This document shows positions 27,212 through 39,561 of a stretch of 64,000 nucleotides of DNA, one piece after another. The stretch's first letter is position 1, and the number at the start of each line of letters is the position of its first letter. Position numbers and translations under genes: made by a program. This DNA is from Actinomyces sp. 432 (GTDB taxonomy: Bacteria; Actinomycetota; Actinomycetes; Actinomycetales; Actinomycetaceae): positions 2,294,001 through 2,358,000 of the forward strand of contig NZ_CP025249.1 in the NCBI RefSeq assembly GCF_009930875.1, written 5' to 3'. The notes beneath the pieces are model-generated. The model saw nothing but the letters and a program-made list of their open reading frames with translations. It was not told where the DNA came from and ran no database searches.

Positions 27212-28519
27212 TCAGTCCACCGCCTCACCGCGGCGGAACACCGTGACCGGGTTCAGGTCCGCGTCGGTTACCACCACGTCGGCCCATAGACTGGGCTCCA
27301 GTGCGCCGACGGAGTCCTCCCCGAGGATCTCCGCGCCCTGGCAGGAGGCGGCGAAGACGGCGTCAACCAGGTCAACCCCGCCGCGCCAGGTGGTGCGCAC
27401 GACGTCAATCAGGTGCGCCGTGCTGCCGGCCAGTGCCCCGCCCTCGGCCAGGCGGGCCACCCCGGCGGAAACCGTGACGGCCTGGGAGCCGAGCACGTAG
27501 TCGCCGTCGGGCACGCCGGCGGCGGCGAGCGCGTCGGTGATCAGCACGACGTTCTCCCGCCCAAGCGTCTCAAACATGTCGCGCACGATGGCGGGGTCCA
27601 GGTGGACGCCGTCGCCGATCAGCTCCACAATGCACTCCCCGCTCGCCGCGGCGGCCAGGAACTCGGGTACGGGTCCGGGCTTGCGGTGGTGCATGGGGCG
27701 CATGCCGTTGAACAGGTGGGTGGCGGTGGCGCGGGCGGAGCGAGCCGGCTCACTGGACGCCGCGCGCGCGGCGATGCGGGCGGAGGCGTCGGCCAGGGCG
27801 GCGCGCACGGGGGCGGCCTCGGCATCGGTGTGGCCGAAGGAGGGCAGTGCGCCGCCGTCGATCAGCGCGGCGACCACGCCGTCGTCGCCCGCGATGTGCG
27901 GCTTCTCGGGGGCGATCGTCATGGTGGCCACGTGTCCGCGGCCGAGCTCGATCAGCTCGCGGGTGAGGGCGGCGTCGGGGTCCGTGATGTACGTGGGGTC
28001 CTGAGCGCCGCAGCGCTCGGCGGACACGAACGGTCCCTCGAAGTGGATCCCGGCGAGCTCCCCGGCGTCGCACAGGTCGGCCAGTACTCGCGTGCGCGCC
28101 TTGAGCACCTCCGGGGCGGCGGTGACGCAGGAGGCGACCAGGCTCGTCGTTCCGTGCCGGCGGTGCTCACGGACGGCGGTCATGGCCTGGGCGCGGGTCT
28201 CAGCGTTGGGGAAGGACTCCCCGCCACCGCCGTGGCAGTGCACGTCAACCAGGCCGGGCAGCAGGTAGCCGCCCGCCGGGGCGCTGCAGGCCGAGGCAAG
28301 CAGATCCGCCCAGCCGGCCCGAGCGGCCTCCGTGGCCGGCCCGACCCAGGCGAGGTGACGTGCGGCGATGACGACGACACCGTCGTCAATGATCTGCATT
28401 GGTGTGACCACGCGTCCACGTAGGGCGAAGGGGGTATCGGCGGCTGCGGCGGAGGCCGCGGTGGAGCGCGGCTTGGAAGAGACCGACGCGGAGCCTGTGG
28501 GTGTGGCGGCACTGCTCAT
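27212..28519 (-). CDS. nagA: N-acetylglucosamine-6-phosphate deacetylase
   Basis: Amidohydrolase of 435 residues that deacetylates GlcNAc-6-phosphate during amino-sugar use and cell-wall recycling. Motifs are the metal-site VDVHCHGGGGESFPN, HFEGPF, GHTDAEA, ATHLFNGMRPMHHR and the catalytic-Asp stretch VLITDALAAAG. The first 30 residues are a Ser/Ala-rich extension. TAGACT lies exactly 6 bp before the ATG and no Shine-Dalgarno is visible, so it is probably leaderless. A 19-bp palindrome covers the expected -35 position (28544-28562). It converges with the DinB-like gene. No nagB or PTS gene is in the window. Confidence 0.92.
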   Translation of the reverse strand: MSSAATPTGSASVSSKPRSTAASAAAADTPFALRGRVVTPMQIIDDGVVVIAARHLAWVGPATEAARAGWADLLASACSAPAGGYLLPGLVDVHCHGGGGESFPNAETRAQAMTAVREHRRHGTTSLVASCVTAAPEVLKARTRVLADLCDAGELAGIHFEGPFVSAERCGAQDPTYITDPDAALTRELIELGRGHVATMTIAPEKPHIAGDDGVVAALIDGGALPSFGHTDAEAAPVRAALADASARIAARAASSEPARSARATATHLFNGMRPMHHRKPGPVPEFLAAAASGECIVELIGDGVHLDPAIVRDMFETLGRENVVLITDALAAAGVPDGDYVLGSQAVTVSAGVARLAEGGALAGSTAHLIDVVRTTWRGGVDLVDAVFAASCQGAEILGEDSVGALEPSLWADVVVTDADLNPVTVFRRGEAVD

Positions 28520-28525
28520 GCAGCG

Positions 28526-28531
28526 AGTCTA
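28526..28531 (-). promoter_or_regulatory. Predicted -10 element of nagA (leaderless promoter)
   Basis: TAGACT on the minus strand fits TANNNT and ends 6 bp before the nagA ATG, so transcription should start at or next to the start codon. The same arrangement is found at several other lone genes in this window. Confidence 0.6.
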
Positions 28532-28543
28532 CCGCAAGAACCC

Positions 28544-28562
28544 ACAGACATCAGATGTCTGT
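28544..28562. promoter_or_regulatory. 19-bp palindromic operator candidate upstream of nagA
   Basis: ACAGACATC-A-GATGTCTGT is a perfect 9+1+9 palindrome centred about 22 bp upstream of the nagA -10 element, thus over the -35 position. That placement fits a repressor site. It does not match the DasR/NagR consensus (TGGTCTAGACCA type), so the regulator is unknown. Confidence 0.6.
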
Positions 28563-28606
28563 TGTCTTGCCGGGTTGGTTCCGCTGCGGCCGCCAAGCCG
28601 CGGCAT

Positions 28607-29848
28607 TCAGCGGCTCAGTCTGCGCTCCACGCGTCGCACCACCCGGTCCACCGCGGCCTCCAGCCGAGCCGAGCGGCGGGCGCCGTCGGCCCACAGCAGC
28701 CCCTCCCCCACGGGACGCACGGCCACCACTCGCCCCCGGTCCACCAGCAGCGGCCGGAACATGCCGTTGGCCGCCGGGCAGATCAGCCGCTCCCCGGCGG
28801 CGTCGGTCAAGCAGAGCCGGTCCTTGTAGCCCACGTGCAGTTCGTCGAAGGAGGGCAGGAACAGGGTGCGGCCGACGGCGCGCGCATTCGCCTCCAGCAG
28901 TTCGGGCAGGTCGGCGCGCAGGTAGAGCACGTCGCGCCCGGGCCCCGCCCCCGCATCGGCTCCGAGCAGCCGGACGCTCCCTCGCAGCCCGCCCTCCGCA
29001 CGGGCGCGCACCAGCGGCACGCGAGCGGCGGCCGGGTCCACCGGGTAGGCGGCGGCGTTCGTGACTTCTACGGCGTCCTCGAGGGCGCGCGTGGCCTGCG
29101 CCAGTGGCAGCGTGGTCCAGCGGGCGAGGTCGGCGGCACTCACCGGCCCGTGACTGGCGGCGTAGCGGCGGGCGATCTCCGCCAGGGCGGCGCGATGCCC
29201 GCCGGTGCCGTGCGCCGCTCCCCCACTGCCGCCGGGCCCGGTTTCGGCGCCCGGCAATGCTCGCGCGTCCACGATCAGGTGCTCGTTGCCGCGCCTGGGC
29301 CCCTGCACCAGTACGCCCTCACGCTGCAACCGCACCAGCAGGTGCCGCCGGTGCCAGGTCCCCGGGGTGGATGCGTCCGCCGAGTCAAGCAGGCCGGCCT
29401 CCTGCCAGGCCTCGATCAGTCGGGAACGCGCCGTCGGCCCCTCCGCCTGTATGAGTGCCAGAGCGGTATCGGCGGCGCTCCGCAGGAGAGCGTCGTCGAT
29501 GCCCAGGCGCTCCTCGCTCTGTCGCGTCCAGGCATCGGTGCGGTGCATGAGTGCCTCGCGCAGCCAGTGGTGATCGGCGGTGGTAGTGATGTGGACGGTG
29601 CCGCGCATGGGCCAGGAGCGCACCAGGTGGCCACCGGCGAATGCGGCGTCGACGTCGGAGCCGGTGGCGCCGTCGGCGCGGATGATCAGCGCGTGGGGCA
29701 CCGCGGAGGGCTGCTGGCCCTGCATGGCCAACTGGCGGCGCACCGCTTCGACGACGTCGGGGGCGGTGGTGGCGGGGACGAGCCCCTGGGCGAGAATGCG
29801 CAGGTAGGACATCTCGCGCGGGGCGGCGACGGGGCGTGCGGCGGGCAT
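28607..29848 (-). CDS. Winged-helix DNA-binding protein (AlkZ-like family)
   Basis: 413 residues of the winged-helix superfamily that includes the AlkZ/YcaQ-related DNA glycosylases. The conserved segment SWPMRGTVHITT, followed by DHHWLREAL, and the C-terminal LFLPSFDELHVGYKDR are typical of the family. The start is ATG 29848 with TAACAT exactly 6 bp upstream. Between residues about 205 and 225 there is a Gly-rich loop (GAETGPGGSGGAAHGTGG). It could act in repair of alkylated or crosslinked DNA, but members of this family are mostly uncharacterised. Confidence 0.75.
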   Translation of the reverse strand: MPAARPVAAPREMSYLRILAQGLVPATTAPDVVEAVRRQLAMQGQQPSAVPHALIIRADGATGSDVDAAFAGGHLVRSWPMRGTVHITTTADHHWLREALMHRTDAWTRQSEERLGIDDALLRSAADTALALIQAEGPTARSRLIEAWQEAGLLDSADASTPGTWHRRHLLVRLQREGVLVQGPRRGNEHLIVDARALPGAETGPGGSGGAAHGTGGHRAALAEIARRYAASHGPVSAADLARWTTLPLAQATRALEDAVEVTNAAAYPVDPAAARVPLVRARAEGGLRGSVRLLGADAGAGPGRDVLYLRADLPELLEANARAVGRTLFLPSFDELHVGYKDRLCLTDAAGERLICPAANGMFRPLLVDRGRVVAVRPVGEGLLWADGARRSARLEAAVDRVVRRVERRLSR

Positions 29849-29955
29849 GGGCAGATGTTAAGCGCCCAGCGAGGGTGCGGCACGACGAGGACAGATAACG
29901 GCGCACGCGCCGTGATTCCAGCCCGGTCCCGTGCCGCCGGGGTGGTGCCTGCCGG

Positions 29956-30651
29956 TCAGAAGAGCCGTGAGGAGGGGTCGTCCAGGCCGCGCATGGCGTC
30001 GTAGTCCAGCACCACGCAGCGGATGCCGCGGTCCTCGGCCAGCACGCGCGCCTGCGGCTTGATCTGCTGGGCGGCGAACACCCCGCGCACCGGCGTCAGC
30101 AGCGGGTCGCGGTCGAGCATGTCCAGGTAGCGGGTCAGCTGCTCGACGCCGTCGATGCCGCCCACCCGCTTGACCTCCACGGCCACCGCGGCGCCGGCGG
30201 CGTCACGCACCAGCAGGTCGACCGGGCCGATGGGTGTGGGGTACTCGCGGCGCACCAGGCGGAAACCGGGGCCGAGCACCTCCACCTGCTCGGCGAGCAG
30301 CTCCTGCAGGTGGGCCTCGACCCCGTCCTTGGTCAGTCCGGGGTCGACGCCGAGTTCCACGCTGGTGTCCGAGACGATCTCGAACAGGCGGATGACCAGG
30401 CGGTCGTCGGTCTTGGCGGCGGTCACCTCCCAGCGGGCCGTAACGCCGACCTCGGTGTCCTCCTCATCCGGGGCGACCTCCGTCAGGCGCGCGGGCGGAC
30501 TCATCCAGTTCAGCGGCTTGTAGGAGCCGCCGTCGGAGTGGACCAGTACCGAGCCGTCCGCCTTGACCATGATCAGGCGGGTGGCCCGGGGCAGATGAGC
30601 GTCCAGGCGACCGGAGTAGTCCACGGAGCAGGAAGCAATGACGACGCGCAC
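29956..30651 (-). CDS. nucS: Mismatch-specific endonuclease NucS/EndoMS
   Basis: 231-residue endonuclease that cuts both strands at mismatches and replaces MutS/MutL in most actinobacteria. The N-terminal binding domain begins [16 protein letters not shown]; the nuclease motif is in [20 protein letters not shown] with the Asp and Glu-x-Lys. The C-terminal LDDPSSRLF resembles a sliding-clamp-binding tail. Start is GTG 30651, with TAGGCT exactly 6 bp upstream and no ribosome-binding site, so it is probably leaderless. In many actinobacteria nucS lies just after the ATP synthase operon, as here. Confidence 0.93.
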   Translation of the reverse strand: MRVVIASCSVDYSGRLDAHLPRATRLIMVKADGSVLVHSDGGSYKPLNWMSPPARLTEVAPDEEDTEVGVTARWEVTAAKTDDRLVIRLFEIVSDTSVELGVDPGLTKDGVEAHLQELLAEQVEVLGPGFRLVRREYPTPIGPVDLLVRDAAGAAVAVEVKRVGGIDGVEQLTRYLDMLDRDPLLTPVRGVFAAQQIKPQARVLAEDRGIRCVVLDYDAMRGLDDPSSRLF

Positions 30652-30699
30652 CCCGGCAGCCTACCCGCACCCCTCGCCCCGGCGCTCACTCATCCGGTC

Positions 30700-30782
30700 G
30701 GCACCCCACTCACCGAAACCGGCACTTGTAACACGCCGAAACCGGCACTATTGACGCACCGAAACCGGTCGCCATGACGCGG
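30700..30782 (-). repeat. Dispersed 23-bp-pitch intergenic element, copy B (three boxes)
   Basis: On the minus strand: GCGTCATGGCG, then ACCGGTTTCGG with two further GCCGGTTTCGG boxes at 23-bp steps, separated by TGCGTCAATAGT and CGTGTTACAAGT, ending TGAGTGGGGTG. It starts 13 bp after the SDR stop, in the same direction as that gene, and ends before nucS. Confidence 0.85.
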
Positions 30783-30794
30783 CGGCGCTGTCTC

Positions 30795-31640
30795 TCAGTT
30801 CGCCCCGCCCGCGGACAGCGGCCCGTAGTACCAGGAGGCGGTGACGCCGCCGTCGGCCAGCACATCCGTGCCGTTGATGTATCCGGCCTCGGGCCCCATG
30901 AGGAAGCCGGCCAGCGCGGCGATCTCATCGGGTGTGCCCGCGCGCCCGGCCGGAGACAGCTCGAGCTGCTTGCGGTAGCCGGCGCCGCGCGGCCCCTCGA
31001 GCTCGTCGCGCGCCAGCGGCGTAATGACGATTCCGGGGCTGATGGAATTGATGCGGGCACCGCGCTCACCCCAGGTGACGGCGTTGGCCCGCACGCGCAG
31101 GCCGTTGGCACGCTTGGACATCTGGTAGGCGTGCAGGGTTGAAGTCACGGCGCCCTCAGCGAGCATGGGCAGTGCGAGCAGCTCGTCCACGGGGGTGGTC
31201 GCCAGCAGGGCGTCCTGCTCACGGGTGAGCGCGGGCATGCGGTAGCCGGACTGGCTGGAGATGACGACGCCGGAGCCGCCCGGGGCGATGACCTTGCCGA
31301 ATTCCTCCAGCGCGACGGCGAAGCCGTACAGGTCTACCCGCAAAATAGTGGGGATGTCGGCCTGCGACGGCGAGACTCCTCCGGCGAGGATGACGCGGGT
31401 GACTGGCCCGAGTGAGGCGGCGTGCTCCGCAAGGGCCCGGATGGAGGCGGGATCGGCCAGGTCCGTCGTCGTCGCCTCGGCGCTGTAACCGGCGTCGAAC
31501 AGCTGCTCACGGACCTTCTGTGCGTTCTCCAGCCGCAGGTCGGCGACGACGATGTGGCCGCCGTTGGTGACGCGGCGGGCGATGGCGGTGCCGATGGCTC
31601 CGGCACCAAGCAGGACAGTTACGGGACGTTGTGTACTCAT
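30795..31640 (-). CDS. Short-chain dehydrogenase/reductase
   Basis: 281-residue NAD(P)-dependent oxidoreductase. The nucleotide-binding GAGAIGTA is at residues 12-19, the catalytic Ser in VISSQSG, and YQMSK gives Tyr172 and Lys176. SPGIVITPLA and NGTDVLADGG are typical closing motifs. An extra segment of about 35 residues separates the Ser and Tyr. Start ATG 31640 has AACAAT 7 bp upstream. The substrate is unknown. The gene lies between inverted copies of the 23-bp-pitch element (30700-30782 and 31777-31860) and interrupts the order from the ATP synthase block to nucS. Confidence 0.85.
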   Translation of the reverse strand: MSTQRPVTVLLGAGAIGTAIARRVTNGGHIVVADLRLENAQKVREQLFDAGYSAEATTTDLADPASIRALAEHAASLGPVTRVILAGGVSPSQADIPTILRVDLYGFAVALEEFGKVIAPGGSGVVISSQSGYRMPALTREQDALLATTPVDELLALPMLAEGAVTSTLHAYQMSKRANGLRVRANAVTWGERGARINSISPGIVITPLARDELEGPRGAGYRKQLELSPAGRAGTPDEIAALAGFLMGPEAGYINGTDVLADGGVTASWYYGPLSAGGAN

Positions 31641-31776
31641 GGCATCGATTGTTGACCCGGTGAGCCGCTGCCCCTAGCGACTGGGCAGGCATTGTCAAAG
31701 GGGGGTCTGGCTGTGCCCCTGTAACCGCCTCTGTGCCGTGGCGGTAGCCCTCCTGGAGGAGCGCGGTGCACGCACC

Positions 31777-31860
31777 ACCATGTCGACCGGTCTCGGTGCG
31801 TTACTTGTGCCGGTCTCGGTGCGTTACTTGTGCCGGTCTCGGCGAAGGGGTGGGGCGGCG
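31777..31860 (+). repeat. Dispersed 23-bp-pitch intergenic element, copy C (three boxes)
   Basis: ATGTCGACCGGTCTCGG, then TGCGTTACTTGT, GCCGGTCTCGG, the identical TGCGTTACTTGT, a third GCCGGTCTCGG and CGAAGGGGTGGGGCGG. The two internal 23-bp units are identical. Its G-rich end lies 25 bp from the stop of the DUF2550 gene, which is transcribed toward it. Confidence 0.88.
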
Positions 31861-31885
31861 CAGAAGAGGAGTAGGGGCCAGAGCG

Positions 31886-32287
31886 CTAGAAGAGCGTGGG
31901 CTGGGAGGGAGCCGCCGACTCGATCCAGGCGACCAGCGCGGAGTGGGAGTCCTCCACCATGGCCAGTTCGAAGCGCTCCCCGCGGTACTTGCACGGCACG
32001 TCCACCACGTGCCCGCCCTGGCCACGGTGGTGCACCGGGCCGAGCTCAAGGTCATCGCGCCTGAAGCGACGACGGCGACGCAGCCCGAAGGAGACAAGCC
32101 GGTGCCACTCCAGATCGTCGTCGCCGAATACCGCGATACCGCTGATCCAGCGCGCACTTCCCTGCGGGCGCAGCGCGCATTCGAAGGACCCGACCCGCCC
32201 GGCCAGAAAACGCAGCCGCAGGAGAAAACCTCCGGTGAGGGCGATGACCACTAGCGCCACGGCGACGACCACTTCCCACACCGGCAT
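31886..32287 (-). CDS. DUF2550 membrane-anchored protein
   Basis: 133 residues with one N-terminal membrane helix (VVVAVALVVIALTGGFLLRL) followed by a soluble domain with FECALRP, ARWISGIAVFGDDDLEWHRL and a basic RRRRRFRRDDL stretch. Genes of this family stand directly after atpC in many actinobacteria. Here the gap to atpC is 9 bp, so it is the last gene of the ATP synthase operon. The role is unknown. Confidence 0.82.
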   Translation of the reverse strand: MPVWEVVVAVALVVIALTGGFLLRLRFLAGRVGSFECALRPQGSARWISGIAVFGDDDLEWHRLVSFGLRRRRRFRRDDLELGPVHHRGQGGHVVDVPCKYRGERFELAMVEDSHSALVAWIESAAPSQPTLF

Positions 32288-32296
32288 GTCTCCCCC

Positions 32297-32647
32297 TCAG
32301 TCCCGCATGCCTACGCCCGGAATCACGATTGTCTCGGCCAGGACGTCGCTGACGGTGACGCCGGAGTCGGTGGTCTCCGCGCCGGCGGCGTCCGCCGCCA
32401 CGGTGACCACATCCGCATAGACGGAACAGAATCCTCCGGCCACCGGCACGCTGACTTCCTGACCGCCGTCGGCCGGGGCGATCCGCACGTCGCCGCGCCC
32501 GAGCACCGCCAGGATGGGCTGGCGCCCGGGCAGCACGCCGAGCTCGCCGTCGGGCAGCGGCACCGAGACCCGGGTGGCCCTACCCGCCCAGGCCTCGCCC
32601 CCGTAGCGGGAGACCACCTCCACTTGAAGCATGCGTTCACCGGGCAT
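32297..32647 (-). CDS. atpC: ATP synthase epsilon subunit
   Basis: F1 epsilon subunit, about 116 residues. The N-terminal beta-barrel is recognisable as MLQVEVVSRYGGEAWAG and DGELGVLPGRQPILAVL. The end is short and lacks a full C-terminal helical hairpin; VLAETIVIPGVGMRD closes the protein. Three ATGs compete for the start: 32656 (overlapping atpD by 8 bp), 32647 (GGCGGA 8 bp upstream, chosen) and 32632 directly before LQVEVV. The choice changes only the first residues. Confidence 0.88.
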   Translation of the reverse strand: MPGERMLQVEVVSRYGGEAWAGRATRVSVPLPDGELGVLPGRQPILAVLGRGDVRIAPADGGQEVSVPVAGGFCSVYADVVTVAADAAGAETTDSGVTVSDVLAETIVIPGVGMRD

Positions 32648-32648
32648 A

Positions 32649-34181
<1,533 letters not shown>

Positions 34182-34196
34182 TCATCTGCCGGGCCG

Positions 34197-35141
34197 CTAT
34201 TGCGAGCCCAGGGCGTCCGCTCCCGAGACGATCTCGGTGATCTCCTGGGTGATGTCTCCCTGGCGGGCGGCGTTGGCCAGGCGGGTGTAGGTGGCGATGA
34301 GGTCCTCGGCATTGGACGTTGCCGTGTGCATGGCCTGCTGACGGCTGGCCAGCTCGGAGGCGGCAGCCTGCAGCAGGGCGTTGCGGATGCGGCTGCGCAC
34401 ATAGCGGGTGAGCAGGGCGTCCAGGACGGCATCGGCGCTGGGGGTGAACTCGTACAGGGGTCGGGCTCCGGTCCGCTCGGCCCGCACGCGCTCGACGTCG
34501 GGGGCCAGGTCCTCCCGGTTCAGCTCGCCGGGGCCGTCCACGTCCACGACTTTAAGTGGCAGCATGCGCCGCACCTCAGGCACCTGGGAGACCATTGACA
34601 CGAAGCGGGTGAAGACGATGTGCACCTCTGCCACGCCGCCGGCCTCCGGGCTGGACAGGAAGTAGTCCAGCATGACCGTGGCGACCTCCTCGATGGAGGA
34701 GTCGGTGGGCCGGTCGGACTCACCGGTCCAGGAGAACTCCACGGGGCGGCCGCGGAATGTGAAGTACGCCGCGGCGCGCCGCCCGTAGGTGAACAGCACC
34801 GGCTCCTTGCCGGCGTCAACCAGCTGCTCGATCAGCCGCTCGGTCTCCCGCAGGATGGTCGCGGAGTAGGCGCCGGCCATGCCCCGGTCCGAGGTGAGCA
34901 CGAGGATGGCCACCCGATTGGTGTCCTCCCGCTCCCGGGTGAGCGGGTGGTCCAGGGCGGCGTGAGTGCCGACGGCGGCGACCGCCTGGCTCAGGGCGTG
35001 GTCGTAGGGGCCGGCCTCCTGGGCGTTATTGCGTGCGGAACCAATCCGGGAGGAGGCGATCAGCTCCATGGCCCGGAAGACCTTCTGCAGCGTCTGGGTG
35101 GACCGGATACGCTGTTTGTAGATGCGCTGGTTCCCTGCCAC
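34197..35141 (-). CDS. atpG: ATP synthase gamma subunit
   Basis: Central-stalk subunit, 314 residues. The N-terminal helix KQRIRSTQTLQKVFRAMELIASSRI and the C-terminal helix RIRNALLQAAASELASRQQAMHTA, which form the rotor coiled coil, are conserved. The start is GTG 35141, six bases after the atpA stop, with AGAGGGG upstream. Length is near the actinobacterial norm. Confidence 0.96.
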   Translation of the reverse strand: MAGNQRIYKQRIRSTQTLQKVFRAMELIASSRIGSARNNAQEAGPYDHALSQAVAAVGTHAALDHPLTREREDTNRVAILVLTSDRGMAGAYSATILRETERLIEQLVDAGKEPVLFTYGRRAAAYFTFRGRPVEFSWTGESDRPTDSSIEEVATVMLDYFLSSPEAGGVAEVHIVFTRFVSMVSQVPEVRRMLPLKVVDVDGPGELNREDLAPDVERVRAERTGARPLYEFTPSADAVLDALLTRYVRSRIRNALLQAAASELASRQQAMHTATSNAEDLIATYTRLANAARQGDITQEITEIVSGADALGSQ

Positions 35142-35146
35142 GTCGG

Positions 35147-36778
35147 TCAGCCCCTCTTGACCACGATCTGCTCGGCGGTGTGCTCAGCAGGCACCTCTTC
35201 CTCAGGCGCCTCGACCTCGCCGGAGAGCATGCGCCCGCCGGCCAGGTAGGTGGTGCGGAAGGACTCCACGGCTCGGCGCAGCGCCGCCTCGGTGTCCTCG
35301 TCCAGGCGGCCAGTGGTCCGGATGGTGTCCAGGATGTCGGTGTTGCGACGCAGGTGGTCCAGCAGGCTGCGCTCAAAGGGCAGCACATCGGCGACGTCGA
35401 GGTCATCGAGGTAGCCGTTGGCGCCGGCCCAGACGCTGGCGACCTGGTCCTCCACGGCGTAGGGGGTGAACTGCGGCTGCTTGAGCAGCTCCATGAGCCG
35501 CTCGCCGCGAGTCAGCTGCTGGCGGGTCGTGGCATCCAGGTCGGAGGCGAACATGGCGAAGGCCTGCATCGAGCGGTACTGGGCCAGCGTGATCTTCAGC
35601 GTGCCGGCCACGCTCTTCATCGCCTTGATCTGGGCGTCCCCACCCACGCGGGAGACCGAGATGCCCACGTCGACGGCGGGGCGCTGGTCCGCGTTGAACA
35701 GGTCGGACTGCAGGAAGATCTGCCCGTCGGTGATGGAGATGACGTTGGTGGGGATATAGGCGGACACGTCGTTCGCCTTCGTCTCGATGATGGGCAGGCC
35801 GGTCATCGAGCCGGCCCCCAGCTCGTCGGAGAGCTTGGCGCAGCGCTCCAGCAGCCGGGAGTGGAGGTAGAAGACGTCACCGGGGTAGGCCTCGCGGCCC
35901 GGCGGACGGCGGAGCAGCAGGGACACGGCACGGTAGGCCTCCGCCTGCTTGGACAGGTCGTCGAACACGATCAGCACGTGCTTGCCACCGTACATCCAGT
36001 GCTGGCCGATCGCGGAGCCGGTGTAGGGCGAGAGGTACTTGAAGCCGGCCGGGTCGGAGGCCGGGGAGGCCACGATTGTGGTGTACTCCAGGGCGCCGCG
36101 CTCCTCCAGCGTGGCGCGCACGGAGGCGATGGTGGAGCCCTTCTGGCCGGTGGCCACATAGATGCAGCGCACCTGCTGGTTCGGGTCCCCGGTCTCCCAG
36201 GCTGCCTTCTGGTTCAGGATCGTGTCCAGGGCGATGGCGGTCTTGCCCGTCTTGCGGTCGCCGATGATCAGCTGGCGCTGTCCGCGGCCGATCGGGATCA
36301 TAGAGTCGATCGCCTTCAGGCCCGTCTGCAGCGGCTCGTGCACGGACTTGCGGGCCATCACGCCGGGGGCCTGCAGCTCCAGGGCGCGGCGCCCCTCGGC
36401 GGCAATCTCACCGAGCCCGTCGATGGGGCGGCCCAGCGGGTCGACGACGCGGCCGAGGAAGGCATCCCCCACCGGAACCGAGAGGACCTCTCCGGTGCGG
36501 TGCACGACCTGGCCCTCGTCGATTCCCGAGTAGTCCCCCAGGATGACCACACCGATCTGGCGCTCGTCCAGGTTCATGGCCAGGCCGGCGGTGCCGTCCT
36601 CGAAGGTGAGCAGCTCGTTGGCCATCGCCCCCGGCAGCCCCTCCACCTGGGCGATTCCGTCTGCGGCGAAGACCACGTGCCCGATCTCCTCGGCCGCCAC
36701 CTGCGTCGGCCGGTAGGAATCGACGAACTCCTCCAGGGCGGAGCGGACGTCCTCCGCTGCGATGGTCATGTCAGCCAT
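35147..36778 (-). CDS. atpA: ATP synthase alpha subunit
   Basis: Non-catalytic nucleotide-binding F1 subunit, 543 residues. P-loop [23 protein letters not shown] and the arginine-finger region [15 protein letters not shown] followed by [12 protein letters not shown] are intact. AAGGAG stands 8 bp before ATG 36778. The C-terminus is about 30 residues longer than the E. coli protein, rich in Glu, as is common in actinobacteria. Confidence 0.97.
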   Translation of the reverse strand: MADMTIAAEDVRSALEEFVDSYRPTQVAAEEIGHVVFAADGIAQVEGLPGAMANELLTFEDGTAGLAMNLDERQIGVVILGDYSGIDEGQVVHRTGEVLSVPVGDAFLGRVVDPLGRPIDGLGEIAAEGRRALELQAPGVMARKSVHEPLQTGLKAIDSMIPIGRGQRQLIIGDRKTGKTAIALDTILNQKAAWETGDPNQQVRCIYVATGQKGSTIASVRATLEERGALEYTTIVASPASDPAGFKYLSPYTGSAIGQHWMYGGKHVLIVFDDLSKQAEAYRAVSLLLRRPPGREAYPGDVFYLHSRLLERCAKLSDELGAGSMTGLPIIETKANDVSAYIPTNVISITDGQIFLQSDLFNADQRPAVDVGISVSRVGGDAQIKAMKSVAGTLKITLAQYRSMQAFAMFASDLDATTRQQLTRGERLMELLKQPQFTPYAVEDQVASVWAGANGYLDDLDVADVLPFERSLLDHLRRNTDILDTIRTTGRLDEDTEAALRRAVESFRTTYLAGGRMLSGEVEAPEEEVPAEHTAEQIVVKRG

Positions 36779-36865
36779 CTGTCGTCTCCTTCGCGTTTGG
36801 CTTGCTGCTTTGCTCGCAGCGGTTCATTTGGCTTGTGCATGCAGAATCCGTCCCTGCGACCTGCG

Positions 36866-38532
<1,667 letters not shown>

Positions 38533-38585
38533 TTACTGGACTGGTTGGTGGACTGGGTCTTGCTGGATTGGGGCTGCGGCTGGGT

Positions 38586-39410
38586 TCAGTGCATGTGCAC
38601 CGAGGACTCGATGTACACGGCGCTGAGCAGCGCGAAGATGTAGGCCTGCAGGGCGGCGACGAAGGCCTCGAACAGTATGAAGACGATACCCGCCGCGAAG
38701 GTAATCGTGCCCAGGACCTTCAACTGCGCCGTCGCGTAGACGAACAGCGCGTTGGTGGCCAGGAAGCACAGCGATAGCAGCAGGTGTCCCGAGATCATGT
38801 TGGCCATGAGACGCACCGTCAGCGTCAGCGGCCGGAGCACGAAGGTTGACAGGAACTCCACCGGCACGATCAGGGGGTAGAGGAACCCGGGAACGCCGCT
38901 TGGGATGAGCGAGCCCTTGATGAACTTGCCCGCCCCGTTGGCGCGTACGCCCGCGTAGACGAAGGCGATGTAGGAGACCATGGCGAACACGAGGGGCATG
39001 CCGACCACACCGGTGGAGGCGATCTGCAGCCCGGGCAGGATGCCGGAGATGTTCAGGAAGAACACGCCCAGGAAGATCGTGGTGATGATCGGAGCGTACC
39101 GGGCGCCGTACTTCTCCCCGAGGATCTCCACCGCGATGTTCTTGCGCACGAACTCCAGCAGCATCTCCAGCACGTTCTGCATGCGCCCCGGCACCACCTT
39201 GGCGCGGGCCGCACCTATCCCGAACAAGGCCACCAGCACCAGGGTCATGATGATGCGCACTAGCATGACCCGGTTGAGTTCAAAGGGTGTGCCCACCAGC
39301 GCGAAGGCCTCGGGGTAGAAGTCGTCGAGCGAGGGGGGCTCGAATCCGCCTCCGTCACTCGCCGGCGCGATGACGGCCAAGCCGGCCGCCAGGCTCGAGC
39401 TCGTTGTCAC
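38586..39410 (-). CDS. atpB: ATP synthase a subunit
   Basis: Fo membrane subunit carrying the proton half-channels, 274 residues with about six helices. The essential Arg lies in LTVRLMANMISGHLLL. LPGLQIASTGVVGMPL and the C-terminal FEAFVAALQAYIFALLSAVYI are conserved. Start is GTG 39410, with GAGGAGG upstream at 7 bp. A 151-bp gap separates it from atpI. Confidence 0.96.
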   Translation of the reverse strand: MTTSSSLAAGLAVIAPASDGGGFEPPSLDDFYPEAFALVGTPFELNRVMLVRIIMTLVLVALFGIGAARAKVVPGRMQNVLEMLLEFVRKNIAVEILGEKYGARYAPIITTIFLGVFFLNISGILPGLQIASTGVVGMPLVFAMVSYIAFVYAGVRANGAGKFIKGSLIPSGVPGFLYPLIVPVEFLSTFVLRPLTLTVRLMANMISGHLLLSLCFLATNALFVYATAQLKVLGTITFAAGIVFILFEAFVAALQAYIFALLSAVYIESSVHMH

Positions 39411-39561
39411 CGGACCTCCTCGGGAACGATTAAGGACTTAGAGGCTCCGTAACGCCGCCAGGGCAACCGGTACGGGCACCTAGCGGTCAGGCTACTCCCC
39501 TCTCGGGCACACAACCCTACCTGCATTCTGCCCCGACCGCACTTCACCGGGGTCGGCCGGA

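Noticed and set aside
31777..31860. 23-bp repeats as a CRISPR array
   Set aside because: The repeats are directly joined at 23-bp pitch, with near-identical linkers and no unique spacers. There are at most three units per site and no cas genes.
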